The translations under genes and the position numbers were made by a program. Of a stretch of DNA of 64,000 bases, positions 40,196-50,695 are shown in pieces. The notes beneath the pieces were generated by a model. It was not told the DNA's origin and searched no databases. It saw nothing but the letters and a program-made list of their open reading frames with translations. Each line of letters opens with the position of its first letter. Within the stretch, counting starts at the first letter, position 1. This DNA is from Doris montereyensis (taxonomy: Eukaryota; Mollusca; Gastropoda; Nudibranchia; Dorididae), in the NCBI GenBank assembly GCA_037039925.1, contig JAXRKP010001100.1, forward strand, positions 10,001 to 74,000. The letters are read 5' to 3'.

Positions 40196-40856
40196 CATAA
40201 TTACAGCACAACAATGAACATTGCATTTAATCCAAGCAATCAAAGGGATTGAGATATATATCCATTTGTAACCATCTGTCTTACCATTTCAATAGTGTTT
40301 CTATGTCCTTGTTCATGAAATAAAAAATAGAAGAGAGACAATCATGGGGAATAAATGCTTCTTGAAAAGTATGAACGTGTGTATGATGAATATATACGTC
40401 ACATTTACAACCATTTGAAACTTGGATTTCTTGAAACCATCCATGCCAAAGTCTATGGCTTTTTTGGCATTTTTCTCTAAAATAACTAGAACTGTCAAAT
40501 GTGACTGAGGCATACTGTTAAAATGACCTCTTTCATTATAACATTAAACTATCAGGACTTCATTACGTTCTACATGTACATGGCAGTGAATTATTACATA
40601 TTATATTAATCTAATATTATGATTAATAGAATCAAGGGATGTAGTAATGTCTTTAGGGGAGCAGTATCCCCAAAAAAAAAATAGAGCGGTTTGACTACAA
40701 ATTATTTACCCCACCACCTCTCTATATGCTGACTACTAAAGATAAATAGGGGTCATGTCAAAAGTGATGAACAAGGATTTGAAATTGATTATTAAAGCCG
40801 CACGTGTTGAGCATTGAGACAAATAGGAAGAAGTGAAGTGAATCAGGAAAGTTCTG
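40196..40856. other. Intergenic DNA, no gene seen
   Basis: AT-rich sequence without recognised features. Confidence 0.4.
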
Positions 40857-41195
40857 TCAAGGTCATTAGGGCCCATGGAGCCAGAGCTTATCTGGCTTTG
40901 TATACGAATAACGTGAAGTGGAACAAGTGATTAAATGATAATCACCTGGACAGGATGTAACTCTGTATCCCCAAAAGTAGCAATCAAGGGGATTTTACTC
41001 TCAAGCAATCAAGGGAGTTGAGATCGCTTGTTTATTTGCATCCCCAAAAGTAGCAATCAAGGGGATTGAGTCAGGGGAAAATGCAATATGTTAAGGACTT
41101 CAAGTATCCCCATTCTCAAGGAACACAACAAAGGGATTGAGATCAGGTGAATTAGTTTGGTATGTATCCCCAAAAATGATTCGAACCCGGGACCT
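40857..41195 (-). mobile_element. SINE family B copy broken by 46-bp repeat units
   Basis: 40857-40955 matches the 3' half of family B (GTCAAGGTCATTAGGGCCCA, GAGCTTATCTGG, GATAATCACCTGGACAGGAT). CTCAAGGAACACAA at about 41115 and GATTCGAACCCGGGACCTA (box B complement) at about 41179 match its 5' half. Between and beyond them lie fragments of the 46-bp array unit, so the array interrupts or grew from this SINE. Confidence 0.6.
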
Positions 41196-43300
41196 ATAGA
41201 TATAAATACAAAGAAATGAACAGAAGAATATTAGGACTTTAAGTATCATGCAATCAAAGAGATCAACTTCAAGTATCCCCAAACAACAAACCTTGTACAA
41301 TCTACTGATCCCCAAAAGTAGCAATCAAAAAAACTTCAAGTACCTGGGAAAATATTAATAAAATCTAAATCATGCAAGATTTTAAGATGAAACTTTTCCC
41401 CAAAATAGCCAATGCGGAAAGATCACATGAAAGGGGATTGAGATCAGGACTTCAAGTATCCCAAAAGTAGCAATCAAGGGGATTGAGATCAGGACTTCAA
41501 GTATCCCCAAAAGTAGAAATCAAGGGGATTGAGATTGACTTCAAGTATCCCCAAAAGTAGCAATCAAAGGATCAGGACAATCAAGGGATTGAGATCAAGA
41601 CTTCAAGTATCCCCAAAAGTAGCAATCAAGGGGATTGAGATCAGGACTTCAAGTATCCCCAAAAGTAGCAATCAAGGGGATTGAGATCAGGACTTCAAGT
41701 ATCCCCAATCAATGGGGATTGAGTAGGCAGTATCAAGTAGGGGATTGAGATCAGGACTTCAAGTATCCCCAAAAGTAGCAATCAAGGGGATTGAGATCAG
41801 GACTTCAAGTATCCCCAAAAGTAGCAATCAATGGGGATTGAGATCAGGACTTCAAGTATCCCCAAAAGTAGCAATCAAGGGGATTGAGATCAGGACTTCA
41901 AGTATCCAAAAGTAGCAATCAAGGGGATTGAGATCAGGACTTCAAGTATCCCCAAAAGTAGCAATCAAGGGGATTGAGATCAGGACTTCAAGTATCCCCA
42001 AAAGTAGCAATCAATGGGATTGAGATCAGGACTTCAAGTATCCCCAAAAGTAGCAATCAAGGGGATTGAGATCAGGACTTCAAGTATCCCCAAAGTAGCA
42101 ATCAAGGGGATTGAGATCAGGACTTCAAGTATCCCCAAAAGTAGAAATCAAGGGGATTGAGGGGATTGAGATCAGGACTTCAAGTATCCCCAAAAGTAGC
42201 AATCAAGGGGATTGAGATCAGGACTTCAAGTATCCCCAATCAATGGGATTGAGATCAGGACTTCAAATCCCCAAAAGTAGAAAGGGGATTGAGATCAGGA
42301 CTTCAAGTATCCCCAAAAGTAGCAATCAAGGGGATTGAGATCAGGACTTCAAGTATCCCCCAAAAGTAGACTTCAAATCAAGCAATCAAGGGGATTGAGA
42401 TCAGGACTTCAAGTATCCCCAAAAGTAGCAATCAAGGGGATTGAGATCAGGACTTCAAGTATCCCCAAAAGTAGCAATCAAGGGGATTGAGATCAGGATT
42501 GAGCAATCAAGGACTTCAAGTATCCCCAAAAGTAGCAATCAAGGGGATTGAGATCAGGACTTCAAGTATCCCCAAAAGTAGCAATCAAGGGGATTGAGAT
42601 CAGGACTTCAAGTATCCCCAAAAGTAGCAATCAAGGGGATTGAGATCAGGACTTCAAGTATCCCCAAAAGTAGCAATCAAGGGATTGAGATCAGGACTTC
42701 AAGTATCCCCAAAAGTAGCAATCAAGGGGATTGAGATCAGGACTTCAAGTATCTCCAAAAGTAGCAATTGGGGATTGAGATCAGGACTTCAAGTATCCCC
42801 AAAAGTAGCAATCAAGGGGATTGAGATCAGGACTTCAAGTATCCCCAAAAGTAGCAATCAATGGGGATTGAGATCAGGACTTCAAGTATCCCCAAAAGTA
42901 GCAATCAATTGGGGATTGAGATCAGGACTTCAAGTATCCCCAAAAGTAGCAATCAAGGGGATTGAGATCAGGACTTCAAGTATCCCAAAGGAATTCAAAA
43001 GTAGCAATCAATGGGGATTGAGATCAGGACTTCAAGTATCCCCAAAAGTAGCAATCAAGGGGATTGAGATGACTTCAAGTATCAGGACTGAGATCAAGTA
43101 TCCCCAAAAGTAGCAATCAAGGGGATTGAGATCAGGATCCCCAAAAGTAGCAATGTTGAGAAGCCTTCAAGTTGTTGGGCATCAAGGGGATTGAGATCAG
43201 GACTTCAAGTATCCAAAAGTAGCAATCAAGGGGATTGAGTCAGGACTTCAAGATCGCCCTCTCGGCGAAAGGACCAAGGATTGAGGAGAGCAATCACTGA
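40956..43300. repeat. 46-bp minisatellite array, about 2.3 kb
   Basis: Consensus unit AAGGGGATTGAGATCAGGAC + TTCAAGTATCCCCAAAAGTAGCAATC, 40-50 copies. Degenerate at both ends (40.96-41.4 and 43.07-43.3 kb). Internal units are often joined through partial units (AAGGGGATTGAGGGGATTG at about 42150; CAATCAATGGGATTGAG variants). The 157-codon open frame at 42640-43113 is produced by the repeat. Confidence 0.97.
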
Positions 43301-43630
43301 TTGAGATCAGGACTTTTTAGACATTCCTGCGTGTGGTGTGGCACTGACGTTCCATGGCGGTGAATGTTGTTGTTTACTTATTTTTCGTCGGCTATGAATT
43401 GAGAGACGATGTTCGTATTTGCCTGTGGTGGAATGTAATTTATGTAAACAGTATTTACCTATACGATACTTGGCTCACGTGGCAAATATTTCGGTCGTAT
43501 TTTCAGGCTAAGTAATTCGATGGTAGGTGTACACACTGTACTGGTTACTGTGATGTTATTGTTGTGACACCAATCCTCGCTGACATAAGCACACACCTCC
43601 CCATTGTTTCAGTGAATCTTAAGTTCCGTC
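43301..43630. other. Intergenic DNA, no gene seen
   Basis: Ordinary sequence with higher GC than its surroundings around 43320-43400. Confidence 0.4.
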
Positions 43631-43631
43631 G

Positions 43632-45345
43632 CTACAGAAAATGTTGAATTCGCTTATTCATTATTGACACAGCACTGTCTAGTGAGCATGGGTCAAATCG
43701 GGTTTCTGAAAAACACATGACACAACACTCTCTGATTTTGAAGCGATGTCTTGCCAATAATTCAAATTTGTCAATTTTATTGTTTAAGAGTCTTAAATTG
43801 CCCGTGACTATTGTTGGCAAATATGGACGAAAAGATCGCCTCCAGTCCGAACTTTGACGACACCTCTCCGTCCACTCTTCCTCTTCTTCTCCTTTTATTG
43901 ATTTTGGAGTAATTGCTTCTTTGTTGCGTCTTAAGTCAATTATAAGTTATTTTGTGTTGTTAAGAGATAAATGATGAGCTTCGCACCAGTTAATAAAGTA
44001 GTCAATTTGATCTTTGTAATCTTGATCGGATGACTCAATAAGGCCTTGGATTGTAGAGTCATTGGCAAATTTAATCAATTTCACGTTCATTCTATCTATT
44101 CTACAGTCCTTAGTGTAAAGTAAACAGCACCAGTGAAAGTACGCATCCTTGAGGAGCGCCCGTCTTTGTAATCAGTGTGTCTGATATTGTCTTGTTTACT
44201 TTAAGTTACATATTGAGTGCGTTGTGTTAGAAAAATCTAAGATCCATAGGATGATCTTGTTACTGATAGACATGTCTTGCAATTTCTCTATGAGGATGTG
44301 AGGTTGGATCGTGTTGAATGCCGAAGAGAAAGCAACGATTAAGACTCTACAGTAGACCTTTGGTGAGTCCAAATGTGAATAAATATTATCTCAAAATAAC
44401 AAAATAGCATCATCAACTCGTCTGTTTGATCTGTAGGCAAATTGAAATGGATCATGAAATGTTTACTGTGCATTCTTTTATAGTGCCTATCAGTATTCTT
44501 TCTAGACATTTCATGACTAGTGACGTAAGTGCTACATAGCTTAAGCCATTCATCGCTTGCCATTGATTCTTTTTCGGAATGGAAATCAGCTCAGAACATT
44601 TCCACACATGTGGAATCGTGTGAGAATCGACGGACAGGTTAAAGATTTTTGTAAAAATTCCTGAAAGCTGTTGAGACTGTTGAGAGTACTTTTTCAAAAC
44701 AAAACTTTTTCAAGCCATCATGGCCACACGCCTTTTTGGTTGCTATGGTGGCGAACTGTCGACGGACTGCAACTTGTGGTATTATCACGTCTTCGTCTTC
44801 AGAAAGCAATTCGTTTTCTAATCTTTCTTTAAGCTTTTTAGTTTCTTCTGTAAAATCTTTTTCAAAACGTAAGGAAAATATGTATTGAGCTGATTCGCGA
44901 ATTTTTTTTCATTTTCAACTGATAATGACTGTTTACTGTTGTTAAGTCTAAGAATAGTTTTAAGTCCATCCAAATTTCCCGGGAATTGTTTTGATGGAAA
45001 TGCTTTTCTACCTTAGGTCTATATTCTTGTTTACTTTTGCTTATTTCTCTTCTTAGCTTCATTGTTTTAACTAGTTTCTTTGATCATAGGGATGTCTTTC
45101 TTTTGAAGGCGTCGTTTTTTCTTTAAGGATCGATCGTAAATTGCCTGTCATCCATGGTTTGTCATTTGGATAGTGAGTAATTGTTTTTGTTACTGCGACG
45201 TTTTCAGAACAGAGAAGAATGTAATTACTGACGGCAGTTATTGGTATTTTTGGCTTCGATTTTCCCGGGTCAGTAGTTACACTCCTTTTACAAAAAAAAT
45301 GAATTTCATTGCCAAGCCTGTCCGTACGCATCCCATTAGTGCCGG
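43632..45345 (-). pseudogene. CR1/Rex-like LINE, rearranged, minus strand
   Basis: From right to left: pre-RT linker with YPNDKPWMTGNLRSIL (about 45190-45140) and SKSKQEYRPKVEKHF. RT follows: IPHVWKCSELISIPKKNQW and LTSLVMKCLERILI (44.5-44.62 kb), DPFQFAYRSNRRVDDAI (about 44440), FSSAFNTIQPHIL (about 44320) and APQGCVLSLVLFTLY (about 44160). The catalytic box is altered to FANDST (about 44065). After the RT end (about 43.88 kb) the strand continues into an endonuclease start, PTIVTGNLRLLNNKIDKFEL and CVMCFSETRFD (43.82-43.68 kb). A 5' part therefore follows a 3' part, as in head-to-tail copies or a rearrangement. Stops and frameshifts throughout. Confidence 0.85.
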
Positions 45346-45349
45346 GTTT

Positions 45350-45775
45350 TTACGTTGAGTTTGATTTTTACCCACATCCACACAACGAAGGTCATCTGGG
45401 ATTTGATTTTTACCCACATTCACACAACGAAGGTCATCTGGGATTTGATTTTTACCCACATCCACACAACGAAGGTCATCTGGGATTTGATTTTTACCCA
45501 CACCACAACGAAGGTCATCTGGGATTTGATATTTACCCACATTCACACAACGAAGGTCATCTGGGATTTGATTTTTACCCACATCCACACAACGAAGGTC
45601 ATCTGGGATTTGATATTTACCCACATTCACACAACGAAGGTCATCTGGGATTTGATTTTTACCCACATCCACACAACGATTTGAAGGTCATCTGGGATTT
45701 GATTTTTACCCACATCCACAACGAAGGTCATCTGGGATTTGATTTTTACCCACATCCACACAACGAAGGTCATCT
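45350..45775. repeat. 42-bp minisatellite grown from SINE C tail, about 10 units
   Basis: Unit TTTGATTTTTACCCACATCC + ACACAACGAAGGTCATCTGGGA. Variants are ATTTACCCACATTC and shorter ACCCACACC or CATCCACAACG units. Each unit matches the 3' tail of SINE C (TTTACCCACATCCACAACTA at 39.71 kb; TTTACCTACATCCACTACTA at 56.85 kb), and the array runs directly into a SINE C body at 45.78 kb. Period divisible by three leaves frames open on both strands. Confidence 0.92.
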
Positions 45776-46040
45776 CAATTTTTTGGTACAATTTTCTAAC
45801 AAGTTGCCCTTTGTTCTGCCTTGTCTGTCAACAGCCATGGGATCTTTAACGTGCACAGAATGTTGTGATCTACTCACAGAACCTCAGTTTTGTTGTCTGT
45901 CTGTGGGTCACCTACCTTGACTCGGGAGAAAAATAAAGGTGATGGAAGGGGGGGGGGGGGTTTCTCGAAAAATACCCTCGAGAAATGTTCCAACCTGTTG
46001 AAGCACCAACACACGACCTTTTGTTTGAGATTGAGAGCCA
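45776..46040 (-). mobile_element. SINE family C body, minus copy
   Basis: TTTTTTGGTACAATTTTCTA, CAAGTTGCCCTTTGTTCTGC and GGGATCTTTAACGTGCACAG parallel the bodies at 39.75 and 56.9 kb. The CTCGAGAAATGTTCCAACC segment matches the region next to the head. The tRNA-like head itself is poorly preserved. Confidence 0.7.
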
Positions 46041-46244
46041 ATACCTTGCTAGGCTGTCCCAGATCCTCCTTGATTTGTCCCTGTTGTCCCACATTCTTGA
46101 ACATCAGCAACCATTCAACTCAACAATATTCTATGCACGAATTAGAGTTTAATACAGGTCTAAAAACGTAAATGTCTTTTTACATGTTATATAGATGATT
46201 ACTTGTAATGAATTAGTCTATTTCTTATGTAGGGTAGGGTATGT

Positions 46245-46293
46245 AGTAGTTGTAGTTGTAGTTGTAGTTGTAGTTGTAGTTGTAGTTGTAGTC
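46245..46293. repeat. (GTTGTA)n microsatellite
   Basis: About eight GTTGTA units. Confidence 0.95.
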
Positions 46294-46354
46294 AGGGGGA
46301 TGTTTCCGCCTAGAGCAACCTGTCGTCGCACGGGATTTGACGCCATACAATTAA

Positions 46355-46622
46355 TCATCATTAAAGACAAACAGTGAGTCAAGGGGTGTGTCGGAAGTGA
46401 AGGTAAAGCCCCATAGGAACGAAGACGAGACTAATACAAGGAATCGACAGAAAATAGGGAGCTTACTTCGCTCGGTTGGAAGCACGCTTTCTTTTCATGA
46501 CGAGACCATGGGTGCCGACGCAGAGGTCGCGGGTGGCCAGGATGTTTTCTGTCTGTTCCTTGAATTTCTCTCGTCTTTGTTCCTATGCAGCTTTCATATT
46601 ATCTTGTGTCATTACCTTCAAG
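46355..46622 (+). mobile_element. SINE family A copy lacking box B, preceded by an inverted SINE tail
   Basis: Head AGCTTACTTCGCTCGGTTGG from about 46460; body ATGGGTGCCGACGCAGAGGT. The copy reads GGTCGCGGGTGGCCAGG, so about 13 bp that hold box B (TTCGATCCCCATG) are missing, apparently deleted between short GGT repeats. Just upstream, 46366-46455 is the complement of the SINE A tail (GACAAACAGTGAGTCAAGGG ... AAGCCCCATAGGAACGAAGA). Confidence 0.85.
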
Positions 46623-46634
46623 TATTCGTCATTG

Positions 46635-47076
<442 letters not shown>

Positions 47077-47434
47077 TATTTTTTTTGTTTTTTAATTAAA
47101 ATTTTTATTTGTTTTTCAAAAAGATTTACATCGTCAAAAAAAAAAAAAAAACCCAATTGTAATGAGAATTAAACATTAACAAATTACAAAAAGGAAAATT
47201 TACAAGAACAAACCAAGAAAAAGTATGGAGCATATCAACAACAACAACAACAACAACAACTATAATAACAAAACCGGATTAAAGATTGAAAGCAAAGACC
47301 AAACAAAAGCCATAGTTAAAACAAAACACGAATCAACCACCATGTTGTGCGTGGTTTGTGTACATAGCAAAATAAAAACAAATTAAAGGTAATGTAATGA
47401 AACTAGAATTGTTTGATTCAAACCAGAGAGAACA
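47077..47434. other. Intergenic A-rich DNA
   Basis: T-rich then A-rich sequence, including an A15 run at about 47137-47151 and a (CAA)n/(AAC)n tract at about 47238-47260. No gene seen. Confidence 0.5.
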
Positions 47435-48733
47435 ATGTTATTGAAATGGCTTCTATTAAATTTTGCTCTACATTGTGTTCTTTTAAGGAATGTCATAGTT
47501 CGTCCCTCCTCACAGGTGCAAGTCAATGTTTCTCTCAAGGAATTTTTCTATTATTTGTCTAATTGTAAATTTGTAGCTTTGTACACTTCTTCCTGGACTA
47601 AATCAACTGTGATGTTCTTCAATCTGATCCTCTACTTTTTTCCTTAGTCTCATTTCCAGTATCCTGGCATACACTTTTCCTGGGACGCTAAATAATGATA
47701 TCCCTCTATAGTTTGAGTATTCCATAGTTGATCTTTTCTTATGTATTGGTACTACCGTTCCCTTTTGCAGTCGTCTGGCACCTGTTTTGACTTCCATGCT
47801 TGTTGGCATATTGCATGTTTGTCTGCCTCTCTCTCTTGGTTTTTAACCATTTCTGGATAAACTTGATCTGCTCCTGGGGCTTTTCCTAATTTCACTTTTC
47901 TTATAGCTGTTTGGATTTCTTCAATTGATATATGCAGCTATCTCCTCTGGATTACTTATTACTCTTACTAATTGATCTTTACTCCTTGTTTCATATGTTC
48001 TAGAGGGATTATGTAATTGTTGAGAATACTTTCTCCACTCTTCCATGATATGGCTGTCTTCTTTCATTATTTCTTCTTTTGGCATTCTTAATTTGTCGTT
48101 TTGGTCATGATTTGGTCCTTCTCATGCTCTTCATTGCCCCCCCCCCCCCCCCGGGAACAGCTTTTGTTTTGATTTCCTTGATAGCTTTCTTGAAGTCTTT
48201 GTCCAAACTCTTCCCATTGATTCCTGTTTTGCTTTCCTAACTTCCTCTTTGGCGATAGTTCTTTTATTCACGTAATCTATCCTATCCTCTGGTTTCTTTG
48301 TTTGCAAGTATTTCTTCCAGGCATCCTTCTTTTCTTTGGTCTTAGTCTTGACATCCCCATTCCACCATGCTGTTCTTTTCCTATCTCCTTTAATTTGTTT
48401 CCTACCACAGACCCCTTCAGTGCAACTGAGGAGTGTTTCTTTATACTTTTGCCACTTTTCTTCTATTGTGCTAATAGTGCTATCATTCAGATACATCTGC
48501 CTTTCACTGATAAATCTTTTTATCCTGAATTGTTACATTTGTTTTACTATTGGTTTATCTAGTTCCTCTATTTTGAGTTTAGTAGCTTTCTTCTCTTTCA
48601 TTTCCTGTTTGTTTTCTTCAGTTAATAATCTTATTTTTGGTAATCACTAGGTGATGATCACTAAATATTTCTGCTCCTCTGTTTATTATTGCATCCAATG
48701 TACTGTAAAAGGGGGCTGCTAACTATTATGTAG
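47435..48733 (-). pseudogene. LINE family A copy 2, linker and RT part, 3'-truncated
   Basis: Minus strand from 48733: NRGAEIFSDHHLV, the basic linker KRTAWWNGDVKTKTKEKKDA (about 48380), LGKAPGADQVYPEM (about 47870) and VPIHKKRSTMEYSNYRGISL (about 47720). It stops inside the RT near 47435, after a 37-bp internal deletion relative to the 51.1 kb copy, and never reaches the FADD box. Its 5' continuation lies at 50497-50695, beyond a Penelope insertion. Confidence 0.85.
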
Positions 48734-49059
48734 AAATATGACAAAAATGACAACTCCACTAATAAAGACAGAACAAACAAGTGACGTTTCGGGTATAACC
48801 CTTCGTCAGACAACAAACGAGAAATATTTAGAATCTAGATCTAAGTAATACCTCCGGCATCACACAAGGTGATGTCAGAAGAAAAACATAAAGGAGAAAG
48901 AAAGAAAGAAAAAGACAGTGATGTTAAGAAACGTAGCAGAGGGGTGTGAAGAAAGAGCGAGAGTGGAAGGTTCAGATCTAGAATGAAATAAAAATATGAA
49001 AATAAGTAAGTAATAAAAGGTGAGAAGGAGATAGAGAGAATAAGAGAAATAGAAAGAGA

Positions 49060-49300
<241 letters not shown>

Positions 49301-49330
49301 TATGAGTATGGGAAACAAGAACGAAAAAAT

Positions 49331-49440
49331 AGGATAAATGTAAGACTAGATCTATATCTCACTGGGTCTAGAAAGAAGAAATGATAGGATAAATGTAAGA
49401 CTAGATCTATATCTCACTGGGTCTAGAAAGAAGAAATGAT
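49331..49440. repeat. Exact 55-bp direct duplication
   Basis: Two adjacent identical copies (49331-49385 and 49386-49440), each beginning AGGATAAATGTAAGACTAGA and ending AAGAAGAAATGAT. Confidence 0.95.
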
Positions 49441-49970
49441 AGAGAATGAATGAAATGAAGTATCAATCAAGACAAAAATTTACACTGAAGGTGCGAAATG
49501 TATATAAATTACAAATTTATCGATGCAATAAGGGAAGAGTAAACAACTTATCTGAAATTTAAAAAAATGCCAGTTAGGACTAGCTGATGCCATCCAAGTT
49601 ATCAAAATCTCAAGTTATTTCTCCTTGGTGATAAAATAAGGTCTATTCCGTAATGGTAAGAAACTGTGCGCAAAGTTGCCTCCGGTAAATGGTGAGCGTA
49701 AAAGAAATAAAAATACAAAATAAAATTTGTAAAAAGTGTAGATGCCTACCATTGAGAATGCTACCATAGACGGGCACACGGGGTGTGAACTGCCAGAGGG
49801 ACCCAACTTTGCCCGGGATAGGAAGGGGTGGGAGGGGCAGGGTAAGGGTGGGATAGTTTCATGGGGGTGGTGGGGGGAGCGGATGGGGTAGGGTAGAGGA
49901 TGGTGAAGGGTCAGGGATAGTAATAGCGTGTGCCCGACTATGGGAGTTACTCCAGAGAAAATTATACAAA

Positions 49971-50459
49971 TTATTGGTGTAAGACGTTCATACCGTCAGG
50001 GTTGATTGTGCCCAATCTTACTATAAGCCGGTTCTCTAAAGACTTCCTAGACTCAGCACCGCCAGTACATGACCTGAGAATGCATACTTTCAGGTCATCG
50101 GTTCCTCGATGTCCTGGTTTATTAAAATGTAAAGGCACCGGCTTGCTTTCGCAGTATTCGATATCTCTCCTGTGATGGCCAAACCTGTTGGAGAGTTGCA
50201 AGCCAGTTTCACCGATATAGGCCATTCCACAATGACTGCAGCGAAGAGCATAAATTACTTTGCGAGAGGCGCAGGAGAATTGCCCATTCACTGTCCAGGT
50301 CTGTCTAGAGAACTGAATGGTTGTGGAGCCGTCTACAAAGGGGCCTGTCTTGCAGTTAGTGCGTCCACATCGGACTGTGCCCAGCGGCGAGGAGTCAGTA
50401 GAGAGGCGACTGTGCACAAGGATATCCCGAAGGCTAGTGTGTCTCTTGAAGGCAATTAA
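49971..50459 (-). pseudogene. GIY-YIG endonuclease domain of Penelope-like element
   Basis: Partial ORF, C-terminal to a missing RT. It opens with IAFKRHTSLRDILVHSRLS, the RT-endonuclease linker, then paired cysteines (CGRTNC, C..ALRCSHC). The GIY-YIG core follows: KVIYALRCSHCGMAYIGETG, the catalytic-type arginine in NRFGHHRRDI, an LHFNKPGH segment and the glutamate in SLENRLIVRLG. The ORF ends with a stop at about 49971. The domain looks intact and lacks internal stops, so the insertion may be fairly young. Without the RT the copy cannot move itself. Alternative: a host GIY-YIG gene; rejected because of the target duplication and linker sequence. Confidence 0.88.
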
Positions 50460-50496
50460 AGGAAAGGAAGGGAAAACACTTTTAGTCTCGTATTAT

Positions 50497-50695
50497 TAAC
50501 TATCATGTAGTCTATCATTGACTTTTCACACCTGTCTTCCTTTACTCTTGTATATTTGTGGATATATTTATGAGGAAAAAATGTGTTGGCTATTTTCATG
50601 TTATTCTTTAGGCCAAATTCTATTAGTCTCTCTCCATTTGGAGAAGTTGTTGTCTCTCCTTCTTTACCTATTACTCCTCCTGGTGTTTCTATTGT
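50497..50695 (-). pseudogene. LINE family A copy 2, endonuclease part
   Basis: Minus strand encodes TPGGVIGKEGETTTSPNGER, FGLKNNMKIANTFFPHKYI and KYTRVKEDRCEKSMID, as in the copy at 12.26-12.41 kb. It is the upstream continuation of 47435-48733. At 50695 it abuts the 3' end region of a second family A copy. Confidence 0.82.

Noticed and set aside
45309..45920. 203-codon open frame with YPHPHNEGHLGFDF repeats
   Set aside because: Encoded by the 42-bp SINE C tail array. The minus strand is open as well. No start context or splice support.
49971..50417. Host GIY-YIG nuclease gene
   Set aside because: Bracketed by a target-site duplication inside a LINE and preceded by a Penelope-type RT linker, so it is a mobile-element domain.
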